A stretch of DNA of 22,866 nt from assembly GCA_009733775.1 (NCBI GenBank), contig WOGZ01000442.1, positions 1-22,866 of the forward strand, written 5' to 3'. Below the pieces are notes generated by a model. It had not been told where the DNA came from. It searched no databases and was given only the letters and a program-made list of their open reading frames with translations. This DNA comes from Alectoria sarmentosa (taxonomy: Eukaryota > Ascomycota > Lecanoromycetes > Lecanorales > Parmeliaceae). The translations under genes were made by a program, and so were the position numbers. Positions within the stretch are counted from its first letter, which is position 1, and the number at the start of each line of letters is the position of its first letter. Below are positions 10,689-20,841 of the stretch, piece by piece.

Positions 10689-10813
10689 TATAAAAATATG
10701 ATATAAAACACTTAATTGTATTACTTTAAAAGTGTTATAAAGAAAAGTGCGATTTATGTTATGGGCGCATGCGTCCGTGTCACGTGACTTATCACGTGAC
10801 CTGAATTTCGACA
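10689..10813 (-). repeat. copia copy L 5' LTR
   Basis: A 125-bp LTR, the promoter end of copy L. In element orientation it starts TGTCGAAATT, carries two CACGTG palindromes (10781-10786 and 10793-10798) and a GCATGC core, and ends at 10689, where the expected TGTGRAAA (plus-strand view) has decayed to TATAAAAA by two G-to-A changes. The end is fixed by alignment with the three other LTRs and by the adjoining primer-binding site. Confidence 0.92.
10779..10800 (-). promoter_or_regulatory. paired CACGTG sites in copia LTR
   Basis: Two CACGTG palindromes, each within TCACGTGAC, start 12 bp apart (10781 and 10793) in the 5' LTR of copy L. Copy R keeps one intact and one single-base variant with the same spacing (13697 and 13709). 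CACGTG is the known core bound by bHLH factors; a role in driving copia transcription is inferred. Confidence 0.45.
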
Positions 10814-10818
10814 TATTA
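10814..10818. other. target-site duplication of copia L (right copy)
   Basis: TATTA, identical to 3668-3672, directly after the TG...CA-type LTR end at 10813. Confidence 0.9.
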
Positions 10819-11535
10819 TGTTAATAAAATAAACGTAAACGTTATTATTTTTCAATGCTTGCGTAACATAAGCGTATATAACGTTAAATTTCGAGTGGTT
10901 TTCGAATAACATTGATTTGTTATTAATAAAACGTGATAATATATTGAAAACGATATGTTTTTTATCAAGTTTATATCTCACATTAAAACGAAATTGTCAA
11001 AAAAATTGCGAAGCTTATATTAGACGAACGTTTATTTTTATTATAAAGATAATAAACGTAATCGAAGATTGCTTTATAATATTTAAAATAATTAAATAAT
11101 TTATTTAAATAACGATAAAGTGTTTAAACGATTTTATAAAATATCGAATTTCTTGACAATTCAAATAAAGCTTATTATTTCAAATTTAATTAATCAATAA
11201 TTTCTTTTAACGATTATCAATATTTTTAATAAAAACATTATCGATTTTATAATAATTTTTAATGATTATTTATCTTTGTTTTTCGTTACATAATTCTTTT
11301 TGATATAAAAGATTTATATATCAAAACCTTATTCTCGCGAAGCGTTAAGATTTATTCATAAAATTTTATTATCGTCAAAATGTATAAATAATAACGATTT
11401 GTTTAAGGTTTTTTGCAAATTATTGAAGTTCTCTTTTTTTAATAAAAAAGGCTTTGATAAACGAAGTTTTGATAAATAAACACGACGTGAGTTATCTTTA
11501 TTAAATGCTTTTTTAAATAAAAACGTTTTTAAGAT
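10819..11535 (-). pseudogene. gypsy RNase H relic, cut by copia L
   Basis: RNase H would remove the RNA strand during reverse transcription. On the minus strand I read LFIHFDDNKIL then INLNASRE-GF (family: Ile-Asp-x-Asp-Ala-Ser, first Asp now Asn). Next come FLLKILIIVKRNY and FEIISFI-IVKKFDIL, where the family has a Tyr-Trp-x-x-Glu-x-Glu block. Further on is MRYKLDKKHIVFNILSRFIN at 10920-10981, matching the His-Lys-Pro-Gly-Lys...Pro-Asp-Ala-Leu-Ser-Arg-Leu end of the domain. The frame carries on through VIYAYVTQALKNNNVYVYF and stops abruptly at the target duplication (10814-10818), where copia copy L begins. Integrase resumes at 3672 on the other side. Confidence 0.8.
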
Positions 11536-12200
11536 TTATAATAAATTGACGAATTGCGCGTAAAAGTGAATGAAATTTCGTAAATAATTTATTAAATTAA
11601 GATAATATTTTAAATCGTTAAAAATAACAAAATAAATGATTTCGCTGATTGTTTTGAATTTATTTTTTATTATAATTGTATTAAATGAATTAATTTTATG
11701 ATTTAATAAATTGATATTCGAATAATTGAAAAATGTCTTTATTGACGATATAATAATGTTGTGTTTCGTTAATAATAAAAACAATTTTCGCAAGTTTTTG
11801 ATATGTTTTATAAAGTTTTTAAAATTAATAATAATGTTATCGATATAAATTTAAACGAATTTTCATATAGGGCGCAAGATTTTATCAATCTGTCGTTATA
11901 TATATGTTATAAAATTTATGCATTTCATAATTGATACGTTGAAAGTTTTTTACCCGCGATGAGAAATCACGATTAACATATAACGATAATCATGATATAT
12001 TAATTATTGATAAAAAAAAATATAACATCAAATATAAATAAATGAATATATTTTATTAATTTTGCTATAATGTTTGATTATAAGGATATTAAATACACGT
12101 TAAACACGATGAAATCGTTGAGATTTTTGATATCGATCATTTTTTTATCTTTGCGCTTATCATTAAATAGAATTTTTTATATAATAAACATTAAATAATT
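11536..12200 (-). pseudogene. gypsy reverse transcriptase relic
   Basis: RT would copy the element RNA into DNA. Minus-strand blocks match gypsy RT in order. Near 12120-12160 is MIDIKNLNDFIV, the Asp-x-Arg-x-Leu-Asn region whose first catalytic Asp lies just after it. Near 11900-11990 is the HRG-containing block followed by a QRQIDKIL-like block (family: AYVQR..D.ILRP). The YxDD box reads YIDN, complementary to 11836-11847, with the second Asp lost to Asn. Downstream are LRKLFLLLTKHNI, IKTFFNYSNI and LKYYLNLINYLRNFIHFYAQ, the thumb and connection motifs (Leu-Glu-x-Tyr-Leu-Gly-Leu-Thr-Gly-Tyr-Leu-Arg). At least one small frameshift separates the blocks. The family match is strong and the enzyme is dead. 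Confidence 0.85.
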
Positions 12201-12998
12201 AAATGATATAAGTTTCGTGATATATTCGAGCTTATTTTGTTATTATAAATCATTAAATGTTTTATTAATAACAATTTTATTTTTGATATTCAGCGAATAG
12301 ATCTTAACACGATTCGTTTTTGATAATTTAAATTATTAATCATCACGTAATAATAATTTCATTTAATTTTTTTCGAATATCTTGATAAAGTCTTCGTTTT
12401 GTCATAAAATAAAAAACTTATTTATCAAATTCGAAATTTTTTTTGTATTTTGATTATCGTCATAAATCATAATTTCGTTTAATAATTTAATTTCTTTAAC
12501 GTTATTTATTTAATTAACATTAACGATTACGTTATAAATAAATGTTGATAAATTTTCTATTAAAAACATTGATGTTATTATAATAAAGGTGATTATTTTT
12601 TTAATTCAATTAATGCTTGCAAAAGACTTTGATAAATCTTTATTTAATAAAATCGTAAATTTAACGAAAAATACGTTTTCGTAATCGATTTCGCATAACA
12701 TTTTTAAACGAAATCTTTTAAAAATTTATATGATATAATCGATCTCATTTTTGATAAACATTTCGATTATATTCAAATTTATTAAATAAGCGTATATAAT
12801 GAAATCGCGTTATATTATTAATTCGAAAAAGAAATCTTTTGCAGAAAATATTTTTGAAATGTTAATTGATATTATAATATCGATATGAGAGATTATAATT
12901 GAAGTCTTTTTAACATAAATGATTCTTTTTTGATAAAAACTTCATTATCGATTTATTATAATAAAAATAATTTCGCAATTATCAATGTATATCTTATT
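12201..12998 (-). other. gypsy protease-RT linker and RT N-terminus, degraded
   Basis: This gap between the recognisable protease and RT blocks keeps the spacing expected for the N-terminal part of gypsy RT, but its frame is shattered by stops and small indels. I find no convincing motif in either strand and assign it only from position. Confidence 0.5.
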
Positions 12999-13310
12999 TT
13001 AAATAACATTTAACACAATCTTCTCAGAACCTATGATGTTATTATTTAATAACATATAAATTTTCAAATTGTTAATAAAATGAATTTTTTTATGAATACG
13101 ATAAAGAATTTTGATGTCATTTTTTATCATAGAAATATATATCGAAATTAAAATATATTCATCGATATCGTGTATTATTGATTTAAGACTTTTAACACGA
13201 AAAGATGACGTTATTCTTCGAATCTTTATAAGAAATAACAATGTTAATAATCATAATTTATTTATTAAAATAATCTCATAATTTATATTTATGCAAATCT
13301 TTTTATTAAT
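12999..13310 (-). pseudogene. gypsy aspartic protease relic
   Basis: The retroviral-type protease would cut the gypsy polyprotein. The catalytic Asp-Thr-Gly triad is seen as NIN, complementary to 13281-13289, followed by YEIILINK where the family has a Cys-x-Val-Thr-Leu-Ile-Asp-type sequence; each change fits a C/G-to-T/A mutation. The same frame continues through IKIRRITSSFRVKSLKSI, DEYILISIYI and the C-terminal block FINNLKIYMLLNNNIIGSEK, which matches the conserved Leu-Lys-x-x-Met-Leu-x-Gly-Asn-Asp-Ile motif of pepsin-like proteases in fungal gypsy elements. It lies directly upstream of RT in the element. Without its catalytic Asp it cannot be active. Confidence 0.72.
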
Positions 13311-13681
13311 AACATCATTTAATAAACGTATAATAATATAAACGTAATTTCATTCTCGAAAAGTAAAGTTTATATTTAAATTAAATGTGTTGATAACGTC
13401 AAATTTGATAATCTTAATTTGATAATTAAAGATTGATAAAGCATATAATGATAATAACGTTTGATTATGAAATGTGAAAGGTTTTGATAACGATTTATTC
13501 GTAATTTTAAACAAATAATCTTCTCGCAAGTGCTTATAAAATTTCGATTTTAAATTAAACGACGTAATATAATTGCGATAAACGATATATATATCGACGA
13601 AATTAATATAAATTTCATTTTAAGATTGATTTTTCTTATAATTATCGTTGAAATCTTATTTAATAAGTTTTGTTTAATAAG
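13311..13681 (-). other. gypsy gag-protease linker, beside copia junction
   Basis: This stretch sits between the copia R junction and the protease domain. On the minus strand it should hold the end of gag and the start of pol. I recognise no domain in it. The five bases at 13677-13681 (ATAAG) are the target duplication of copia copy R. Confidence 0.5.
13677..13681. other. target-site duplication of copia R (left copy)
   Basis: ATAAG, repeated exactly at 20837-20841, marking the insertion of copy R into gypsy gag. Confidence 0.9.
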
Positions 13682-13806
13682 TGTCGAAATTCAGGTCACG
13701 TAATAGGTCACGTGACACGAACGCATGCGCTTATAACATAAATCGCATTTTCCTTTATAACACTTTTAAAGTAATACAATTAAGTGTTTTATATCATATT
13801 TTTATA
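13682..13806 (+). repeat. copia copy R 5' LTR
   Basis: A 125-bp LTR starting TGTCGAAATT. It holds CACGTA (13697-13702) and CACGTG (13709-13714) in the same 12-bp spacing as the paired CACGTG of copy L, then CGCATGCGC, then an AT-rich end. The terminal CACA has become TATA through C-to-T changes. The primer-binding site starts at the next base. Confidence 0.92.
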
Positions 13807-13819
13807 GGTTATAAATTCA
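13807..13819 (+). other. copia R primer-binding site (half tRNA-iMet type)
   Basis: The sequence right after the 5' LTR is GGTTATAAATTCA. Allowing for G-to-A and C-to-T decay it fits GGTTATGAGCCCA, the complement of the anticodon arm (...CTCATAACC) of initiator tRNA-Met. Drosophila copia is known to prime from this internal cut site rather than from the tRNA 3' end. The match begins exactly at the LTR boundary. The identification is inferred; the position is seen. Confidence 0.65.
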
Positions 13820-15127
13820 AACTTGCTCGATGATCATTATAAACATAATTTATTTATTCATCATTATGATTATAATTGTTTTTAAATAAATCATGTTTAT
13901 CACAATGAAGTAATTAATTATAAAAAAATTTATTTAATTAATTTTTTTGAAATGAGCAATTTTCATTTATAAAATAATCTTTAATTTAAATAATTATGAT
14001 TCGAAATTCGAAAATTAAAAATTTTTTAATTTTCAACGAGTCGAAATTATCTGCTTTTAATCGAAATCGTATACGACTTATAATCATATAATCGAATTAT
14101 AATAAAATCTTTATAACATTATTAATTTCTTTATGTGAAACACATTAAACAAAAAAAAATTTATTTTTATTTTTATAACATTTTATTAAATTAAAGGTTT
14201 ACATTTTCAACGATGTATCGAATTAATAAAACAAATTGAATAATTAAATGTTAACATCATTATCAATTTAATTATCGTTTAAAACAATTTAAAATTAATT
14301 TCATTATCATTTAAACGTTTAAAAGTTTATTTGAAATCAAAAATAATAAACTTTATATATTAAAATTGACGTTTTAATTTCAAAAATCTTTTAAAAAAAA
14401 AATTGAGATCTTATTATCGAATTTTATATTAATTATTAATAACATTTTATTATTATAATTATAAAATTTAATTAATTTTAATTTCACGATAATAATCGTT
14501 AAAGTGAATATTTTAAATTCGAATTTTTGATTAAATAATATAAAAAGAATGCGAATTTTTTAAAAAGATTTGCATATTTATAAATACACTTAATATAATC
14601 TTAATCGAATTTAATCTTTATTATTAAATTTAAAATTAAATTCTTTATATCATTAATTTCATTTTATAATAATATTATCGTTTAAATTTATCATTAATTT
14701 TCACATAAATATTTTTCGTTATTATTATAAGATTTTAAAACATAATAATAATAATTAATTGATATTAATAAAAACTTAAATAATTTTAACGAGAATTAAT
14801 AAAGCATTTATTTTATTTCTTTCACATTATCGTCGTGCGATAATGATTTTAAAGTTAATGAAAAGTTATTTAACGTTTTAAACGATATTGAAATCTTTAA
14901 TTTACGCGTTAAAAACAAACGATTTCGTTTATTAATTCTTTTTAAAACGTTCGAATCGTTTTTTAAATCATTATCGAATTCATTTATTTCGATATTTTTT
15001 TAAAACGACATTTCTCAAAGCGACTCTTTTGATTCGTTTTTAATTATAATAAAAAAACCCTCGCCTTTATTATCTTTATCAATATTATTAATCTTTTACA
15101 TTTTTTCATTTTTTTTTAATATCGATA
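13820..15127 (+). other. copia R leader and gag N-terminal region
   Basis: Counterpart of copy L 9366-10675. The leader just after the primer site is well conserved between copies. Further on the sequence is mostly A/T runs with stops in all frames. A small GC-richer spot (CCCTCGCC near 15060) is unmatched in copy L. The gag start could not be determined. Confidence 0.55.
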
Positions 15128-15885
15128 ATTGAATTCAACGTTTAAAATGTCATTGAAAATGTTTTTATAAATAATAAAAACAATTTTTTTTTGATCTTCA
15201 TTATTATTTTAAAATTTATTATCGAATACATCAAATGAAGCAAAGATATTAACGATTAATTGATGTTGAACAATTTTCAATTCTTTATTAACATCATCAA
15301 ATTTAAAACTTATATAATTATTCATCAACGTTTTAATTACGTTGATCATTAATTCATTAAAAAACATAACGAGAATCTTCAAATTATGTTAAACGTCATT
15401 GATATTTATTATAAATTTACGAATTTTAAATTTTACCTCGAACTTATGCGTTAATTGTATAACATTAACATTAATTTCGAAAAAGGCGTTTATTAATATG
15501 AAAAGAATTTTCATAAAATTAACGTCGAAATCGTTGATTTAAATGATTTTTTATTATTATCGAAACTTTATTTTATTTAATTCTTTTTTATGAAATTCGA
15601 CGAGATTTATGATATCTTTATAATAATTTATATTTAAATTCATATATTTTATAATTCGAAAATAATTAAATTCGATTTAATTATTTATAATGTTATGAAT
15701 AAAGAGCGTTATATACTCATAATTAAAAAGAATAATATCGTTATGTTTGTTTATCACAATAATAAAAACAAATAATTCGTCAAAGACGATTTCGACGATT
15801 TTGATTTCATTAATTATAAAATTTATATTTTTTATAAGATCGTTGATCATAAATTCAAATATTCTTTTATTAAATGTTAAATTAA
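15128..15885 (+). pseudogene. gag: copia R gag relic with zinc knuckle
   Basis: Gag packages the element RNA. One frame, with stops, runs from 15128 to 15885 and on in phase to the protease motif at 16298. It includes KFIIEYIK, INIIKFKTYIIIHQRFNYVD and KFTNFKFYLELMR, a helical gag-like stretch. At 15824-15865 it ends in a CX2CX4HX4C zinc knuckle in which all three Cys codons are changed (Tyr, Tyr, Ser) and only the His survives (YIFYKIVDHKFKYS). The Cys-to-Tyr and Cys-to-Ser changes need only TGT-to-TAT or C/G-to-T/A type steps in most cases. The start upstream of 15128 is not legible. Confidence 0.68.
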
Positions 15886-16219
15886 ATTTTTATATTTAAA
15901 AATTAAAAAGTTTATAAATGAATAAAAAAAGAAAAAAAAGACGCAAATCGATGTTATTTATGCGAATATTAATGTTTTAAATGTTAAACGTAAACGCATT
16001 AAAAAAGCGTTATTTAACGCCTTCGTTTTAAGGAAAAATAATTATTTTAACGTCAATATAACGTATATTTTAAAAAAGAACGATTATTTTCATATTTATA
16101 TAACATTTTTAAACGAATTAAATGATTAAAATTATTCGAATTTAATTTCAAATGATTTTAACATTTTAAATATAATTAATTAAACGAATTAAAACGAAAA
16201 TGAGAACGAGAACTTTATT

Positions 16220-16600
16220 AATTTAATAACGAATCCGAATTTGAATAAAAGTTTATCATTCGTTAAATTTATGAATTTCGATATTCGAATTATAATAAAT
16301 TTTAATTGCACTCGTTATTTCTTTACGAATCGTTTATTATTTATTATTTATATTAAGATTTAATTTCAATTTATCAAAAACATTAAAAGCGTTAAAGTTC
16401 AATTTTTTATTTATAATATCATTAATTTTGATTATAATGTTAATAATAAACGTATTACTTTAACGATTTTTAATGTTTTATACGTTTACACGTGCTCGAT
16501 ATAAGCGTTAATCTTTTATCAATTAAAAAGCTTTTAAATGTCGACATTAAAATCGTTTTTTATAAAAAAAATTATGTCTTAATTTAAAATAATATAACGT
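16220..16600 (+). pseudogene. copia R protease relic
   Basis: The aspartic protease of the copia polyprotein. The catalytic Asp-Ser/Thr-Gly reads NFN at 16298-16306, followed by CTRYFF where the family has Ala/Cys-Thr-x-His-(Ile/Met/Phe). Then come LFIIYIKI, KNIKSVKVQFFI and NFDYNVNNKRITLTIFNVLY, the last matching the Val-Leu-Tyr-Val-Pro block just before the zinc-finger part of integrase. It is in frame with the gag zinc knuckle, suggesting gag and pol were one open frame. The pattern is clear; the catalytic residues are gone. Confidence 0.75.
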
Positions 16601-16609
16601 TAATTAATA

Positions 16610-17600
16610 CGCGAAATCATAATTTGTTTTTTTAAATTTATGAAAAAAGAACAATGCTTTAATTATTTATAACGTTTTTTCGAATTCGATTTATTAATTA
16701 TAATATGTTCATATGAAGCATTTAAATTAATAAAATCTTAATAAACTTTTTAATATTATTATGAATATAAATTTTTTCAAAAACATTATTAAAAAATACA
16801 TTTGCGAATGTTATATAATAAATCATTAAAAGGTTATTTTTTATAATAATTTCATAACGTTCGATATTTTATTAAGCGAATTTATTTATAATGATTTTAT
16901 TAAGTCTTTGATTTTCATTAATTTCAACGATTATAAATACTTTATGACATTTAAAGACGATTTCATTTATTATTTTGAAATTATTATATTCGTTATAAAA
17001 ATGAGATCTTCATTATATTTTTACGTTTTAAAATTTATTTAAAATCTCGCGATTATCGAATTAATCGCATTCGTTTTAATAATAAAAACGAATATATTAA
17101 TAAAACTTTTTTGAAATGTTTCATTTAAACGAGCATCAAATAAAAATTCATTATTATAAATAATTTCGAAATAAATGAAATCGTCGAGCGATTTAATTAA
17201 ATTTTAATAAACAAAATTCATTTAATTTTATTAAGTTTTAATTTTAATAAATTCTTTTGATTTAAAATAATGATTATAATTAATTATTTAATAATGCGTT
17301 TTTTTAATATTAAAATCATCGTTATATTTTTCGAAACCTTTTATTATCGCAAATTTTTTTTTTTCATTTATATATTATTAATTTCATCGTTTACGTTTTA
17401 AAGTGTATTTAAAAAAAGTTTATAAACAAAAGCGAAAAATATATCCTTTTAAATTATGAAAACGAATTTATTTTTCGTTTTTATAATTTAATCAAAAAAA
17501 AGGTTATTCGCGTTAACGATATATATTTCGTCAAAAAATGTTCACATTTTATAAATTCGAAAAAGAAAATTAAGATTTATAAACTTTTAAATAAACGTTA
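16610..17600 (+). pseudogene. copia R integrase relic
   Basis: Integrase, N-terminus to C-terminus. At about 16770-16830 a Cys-x-Cys remnant (YICECYI) marks the HHCC zinc site. The first catalytic Asp region reads YKYFMTFKDDFIYYFEI at about 16933-16984. A one-base loss near 16983 (relative to copy L) shifts the frame. The second catalytic region reads RIRFNNKNEYINK from 17065 (family: RSDNGGEY), and EIVERFN-ILINKI near 17190 matches the Asn-Gly-(Val/Ile)-Ala-Glu-Arg-x-Asn block with the catalytic Glu. FETFYYRKF and the following 80 codons match the Thr-Pro-(Phe/Tyr)-Glu...(Leu-Arg-x-Phe-Gly) C-terminal part. The enzyme is inactive. Confidence 0.8.
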
Positions 17601-18224
17601 ACGTCTTTTTATATTAACATTTATTATGAAAAAAGCATTTAATAAGCAACGTATCATTATATTATTAAACGTTAAATTTATAATTTTGATTAAATCGAAT
17701 CGATTGTTATTAGCGAATATTTCATCGTCAATTATTAATCGCTTTCAAAGACCTCATTTTATCGTTATTATAATGCGTATATTTATAATATTTATCAAAC
17801 TTATTACATTAATCATTAAATTTATTATTATTTTCTTTTCGTCGATATTTTCGAAATTTATTAAAATAAAAATTATGCGAAAACATTTCGAATATAAGAT
17901 TATTTAAAAAATATTTGATAATCATAAAAATTTTATTATTTCGAATCTTCGTCATTTATCGTTTGATTTTTTAATGAAAATTTTCGTTATTTTTATCTTT
18001 TTTGCGAATTATATTAATAAATTTAATATTTTCGAATTTATAATTTATAAATAAACAATTTTTAACAATTTATCGCGTATAAATTGAAAAATTAACATGC
18101 GAGATGAATATAAATTCTTTATAAATAATAACATTCAATATTTTATTTAAACGTTTTTAAAAGTTTATATTTTTAAAGGTTATTAAATTTATATCGTAAA
18201 GCGAAGCTTTAAGAAAAAAATCAT
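17601..18224 (+). other. copia R integrase-RT linker
   Basis: The linker between integrase and RT. A 93-codon open stretch (17626-17907) lies in the same frame as the second half of integrase and is rich in Ile, Phe and Ser; this fits a former Pro/Ser/Thr-rich linker after C-to-T change. It matches no domain I recognise and its ATG is unlikely to be a real start. Confidence 0.45.
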
Positions 18225-19595
18225 TCGTTATAAAACATATTAAATTATTTAAAGATTCGAACAATAAAAGAGTCGTGATTATTATAACATTTTCGCGTTA
18301 ATAATGAAATTCATAAATTATAAAACGATTTTTACGTTTATAACGATTATGAATTAAAATGTGAAACAAATGAACGTTAAAATCGTTTTTTTTATAACGA
18401 TATTTAAAAAAACATTTATGTTCAATAATTTGAAGATTTTAACAAAAACAATATTAAAATTTACAAATTAAATTAAACCTTTTATAATTTAAAGCAATTT
18501 TTTAAAATTTGATATCAACATTTTTCAATTTATATAAAGAAATTCGATTTTAATTTTATCGAATCGAATAATAATATATTTATAAATTTCAAAAAAGAAA
18601 TCATTATAACGTTTTATGTCGATAATGTTTTAATTATAAATCGCAATAAAATCGTTATTAAACGAATTAAAAATGTTTTAAACGTCAAATTCCATATATT
18701 AAATTTAAAATTATGCGTTTTTTATTTGAATATGATCGTTAAAAGAAATTATCGTAATAACATTATTCGTTTGAAATAAAAAACGTATATCACACGCTTT
18801 TTCAATTATTTCAAATGTTAAAATTTCATTTTTATTAATACATTATTCGAAATTAATCGTAAATTAACGTTTATTAAAAAGAATTATATGATTTTTAAGA
18901 AGTTTCGTGAAAAATATCAATTCGTTATAAATTTTTTCATATATGTTATATTGAAAATTCGTCTCGATATCGATTATATTATTTTTTTAATTAATTAATA
19001 TTTAATTAATCTTATTTTAACATATTAAAATGCGATTATTCGAATTTTTCGATATTTTAAAAATATAATACATTATAAAATCGTATATAAAGGCTTTTTA
19101 AAAGATTTATTCAATTATATTGATTTTGATTAAATTGAAAACTCAATTCAAAGGTTCATTTTCGATTATTTATTTAATTTAAATAATAACATTATTAATT
19201 GATTAAATAAACATTAAATTATTATAATATTGTTTATTTATAAAATAAAATATATCGATTAAATGTAAATTATTAAGAAAATTATTTGATTAAAAAATCT
19301 TTTCAATTAATTTTTATGATTTAACGATTCGAATTTTAAGATTATCGTGATTTTTGAAAATAATTAAGACGTAATCATTTTTATAAAAAACGTTTAATTT
19401 TATGCTCGCATCAAACACATTAATATCGTTTATCATTTTATGCGCGAAAAAATTAATGATAATATTATAAATATTCAATATGTTTTTATTGATAAATAAA
19501 TGATTAATAATCTTATCAAAATCTTATATTTTGATAAATTTATTATTTTTCGCGATGCTTTTAAAATGAAAACAATCTCACATTATTTATTTAAA
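18225..19595 (+). pseudogene. copia R reverse transcriptase and RNase H relic
   Basis: RT: the first catalytic region reads QMNVKIVF (Asp to Asn at 18373-18375; family QMDVKTAF). Next is FYNLKQFFKI-YQHFSIYIKK, matching the Tyr-Gly-Leu-Lys-Gln-(Ala)-(Pro)-Arg-x-Trp-Tyr block. The YVDD box is YVDN at 18615-18626, followed by VLIINRNKIVIKRIKNVLNV. RNase H: FEN, Asn, stop, DVIIFIKNV (family Glu-Asp-Asn-Gln-x-Ala...Lys-Asn-Pro) leads to FYARIKHINIVYHFMREKIN from about 19398, the conserved His-x-Arg-(Thr)-Lys-His-Ile block. IQYVFIDK, stop, MINNLIK then DKFIIFRDAFKMK ends the polyprotein near 19571. Spacing matches full-length copia; catalytic Asp residues are lost. Confidence 0.85.
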
Positions 19596-20338
19596 GTTAT
19601 TTAAATCGCCTCATTGTTATTATTTAACGTTAATAATTTTAAAAAAGCGATTTCATTGATTTTCACACTTCGAATAATCGATTAAATAATCGATCGAAAT
19701 CGAAATTATTCGCAAAACCTCAATATCAATTTTAACGTGTCAAAATTTCGTTATATTCATTATATCAAAAATTGATTTATCGTTATTATAATTATAATCA
19801 CAAACTTTACGAATTTCTTTTCGAAAGACTTATATTTATATATGATTCAAATTTAAAATCTGCGCCGTCATTCAAAAGATTATTATCGTCGACTTTTCGT
19901 TAATTATCTTGAATATTCTCATAAGACTATCATATTTATATCTTTTAAGATCATTATGTTTATATTTTTAAAATCATTATATTTATGCTCTCGAGCGTTA
20001 TTGCCGTCATTATTATCATAAACATCATTATTATATATCGTTCGCATATACGTTATTAATCATTATTATTAAGCATCAATATTTTAAAACGACTCTTATA
20101 GACCTTGCAGTCGATCGCATACATATATGCATATGCATATGCAATTCGGAATATTTCGTTCAATCGAAAAATTTACCTTCACATATATTTATCGATTATA
20201 TATCGATCGTTTTTTGATATGCATCAAATGAATTGAAAATAAATTTATCAAAAAACGATTTTTCGTCAAAAAGTGAATTTTTTTTTATATGATATCGTGA
20301 CGGATATGTTTAAAAGAACATAACCGTTTTTAGATTTT

Positions 20339-20612
20339 CGATTTTCATTTTTTTTACTCGGCTTTGAACATCGCGAGTTTCAAATCTCATTTTTGAAATT
20401 CGAATGTTTATAAAAAAGAGAGAATGATGCATAAGGGATAAAAATGATTCATAAAAATAAAAATGATTTATAAGAGAATAATCATTTCTTTTTTCGGATT
20501 TTCATTGTTTTTATTCGATTTTGAATATCGTGAGTTTCGAATCTTGTGTTTGAAATTCGGGTTTTTATGAAACGTATAAAGAATAAAAGAATTGTATAAA
20601 AATGATTTCACA
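20339..20612. repeat. two-unit tandem repeat in copia R 3' region
   Basis: The same duplication in inverse orientation. The GAAATTCG anchor recurs at 20395 and 20552, again a period of 157 bp. Presence in both copies shows the duplication predates their insertion here. Confidence 0.8.
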
Positions 20613-20690
20613 TTAACTATTCGACGTTAAATTCATTATAATTATTCGATATTCGATTCACCTTATTTATTCGACGTTCGATTTTTTCAA
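20610..20690. repeat. three 25-bp tandem repeats, copia R
   Basis: The TATTCGACGT core (one decayed to TATTCGATAT) recurs at 20618, 20643 and 20668, again an exact 25-bp period, mirroring copy L. Confidence 0.8.
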
Positions 20691-20698
20691 AAGTATGC

Positions 20699-20711
20699 GT
20701 GCGAAAAAAAA
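20699..20711 (+). other. copia R polypurine tract
   Basis: GTGCGAAAAAAAA lies directly before the 3' LTR at 20712. Compared with copy L its four G residues have become A. Confidence 0.7.
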
Positions 20712-20836
20712 TGTCGAAATTCAAGTTACGTGATAGATTATGTAACACGAACGCATGCGCTCATAACATAAATCGCACTTTCCTTCGTAACACTCTTAGA
20801 GTAATATAATTAAATGTCTTATATCATATTTTCACA
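20712..20836 (+). repeat. copia copy R 3' LTR
   Basis: A 125-bp LTR with intact TGTCGAAATT start and TTTTCACA end, so the canonical TG...CA ends are kept. Both E-box-like palindromes have decayed here. It is followed by the target duplication ATAAG at 20837-20841. Confidence 0.92.
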
Positions 20837-20841
20837 ATAAG
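20837..20841. other. target-site duplication of copia R (right copy)
   Basis: ATAAG, identical to 13677-13681, directly after the CACA end of the 3' LTR. Confidence 0.9.

Larger units (their letters stand above)
3673..10813 (-). mobile_element. Ty1/copia retrotransposon copy L (RIP-mutated)
   Basis: A full-length copia element read on the minus strand, about 7.14 kb, between LTRs at 10689-10813 (5') and 3673-3796 (3'). The LTRs begin TGTCGAAATT and end near CACA. The flanking bases TATTA at 3668-3672 and 10814-10818 are a perfect 5-bp target-site duplication, so the ends are exact. The domain order PR-IN-RT-RNase H is the copia order. It lies inside the gypsy pol between RNase H and integrase. 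It is the inverted partner of copy R; paired positions sum to about 24490-24509 along the whole length, so there are only small net indels. All reading frames are broken. Confidence 0.95.
19596..20698 (+). other. copia R 3' non-coding region
   Basis: About 1.1 kb between the end of RNase H and the polypurine tract, long for a copia 3' region. It holds a decayed GAT-type microsatellite (about 19995-20040), a TATGCA-rich palindromic patch (about 20120-20142), two large imperfect tandem repeats and three 25-bp repeats. No protein motif is seen. It mirrors copy L 3810-4909. Confidence 0.7.
13682..20836 (+). mobile_element. Ty1/copia retrotransposon copy R (RIP-mutated)
   Basis: A full-length copia element on the plus strand, about 7.155 kb, with 125-bp LTRs at 13682-13806 and 20712-20836. 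ATAAG at 13677-13681 and 20837-20841 is a perfect 5-bp target-site duplication, different from that of copy L, so the two insertions were independent rather than one inverted duplication. It interrupts the gypsy element near the end of gag. It has the same domains as copy L and is broken by RIP-type stops and small indels, for example a one-base loss in integrase near 16983. Several motifs are more decayed here than in copy L. Confidence 0.95.

Noticed and set aside
10917..11099. Plus-strand open frame of 60 codons
   Set aside because: Antisense shadow of the gypsy RNase H region.
3673..20836. One giant DNA transposon with long terminal inverted repeats
   Set aside because: Each arm is bounded by its own LTRs and its own distinct target duplication, and the spacer is gypsy pol. 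Two separate copia insertions explain it better.
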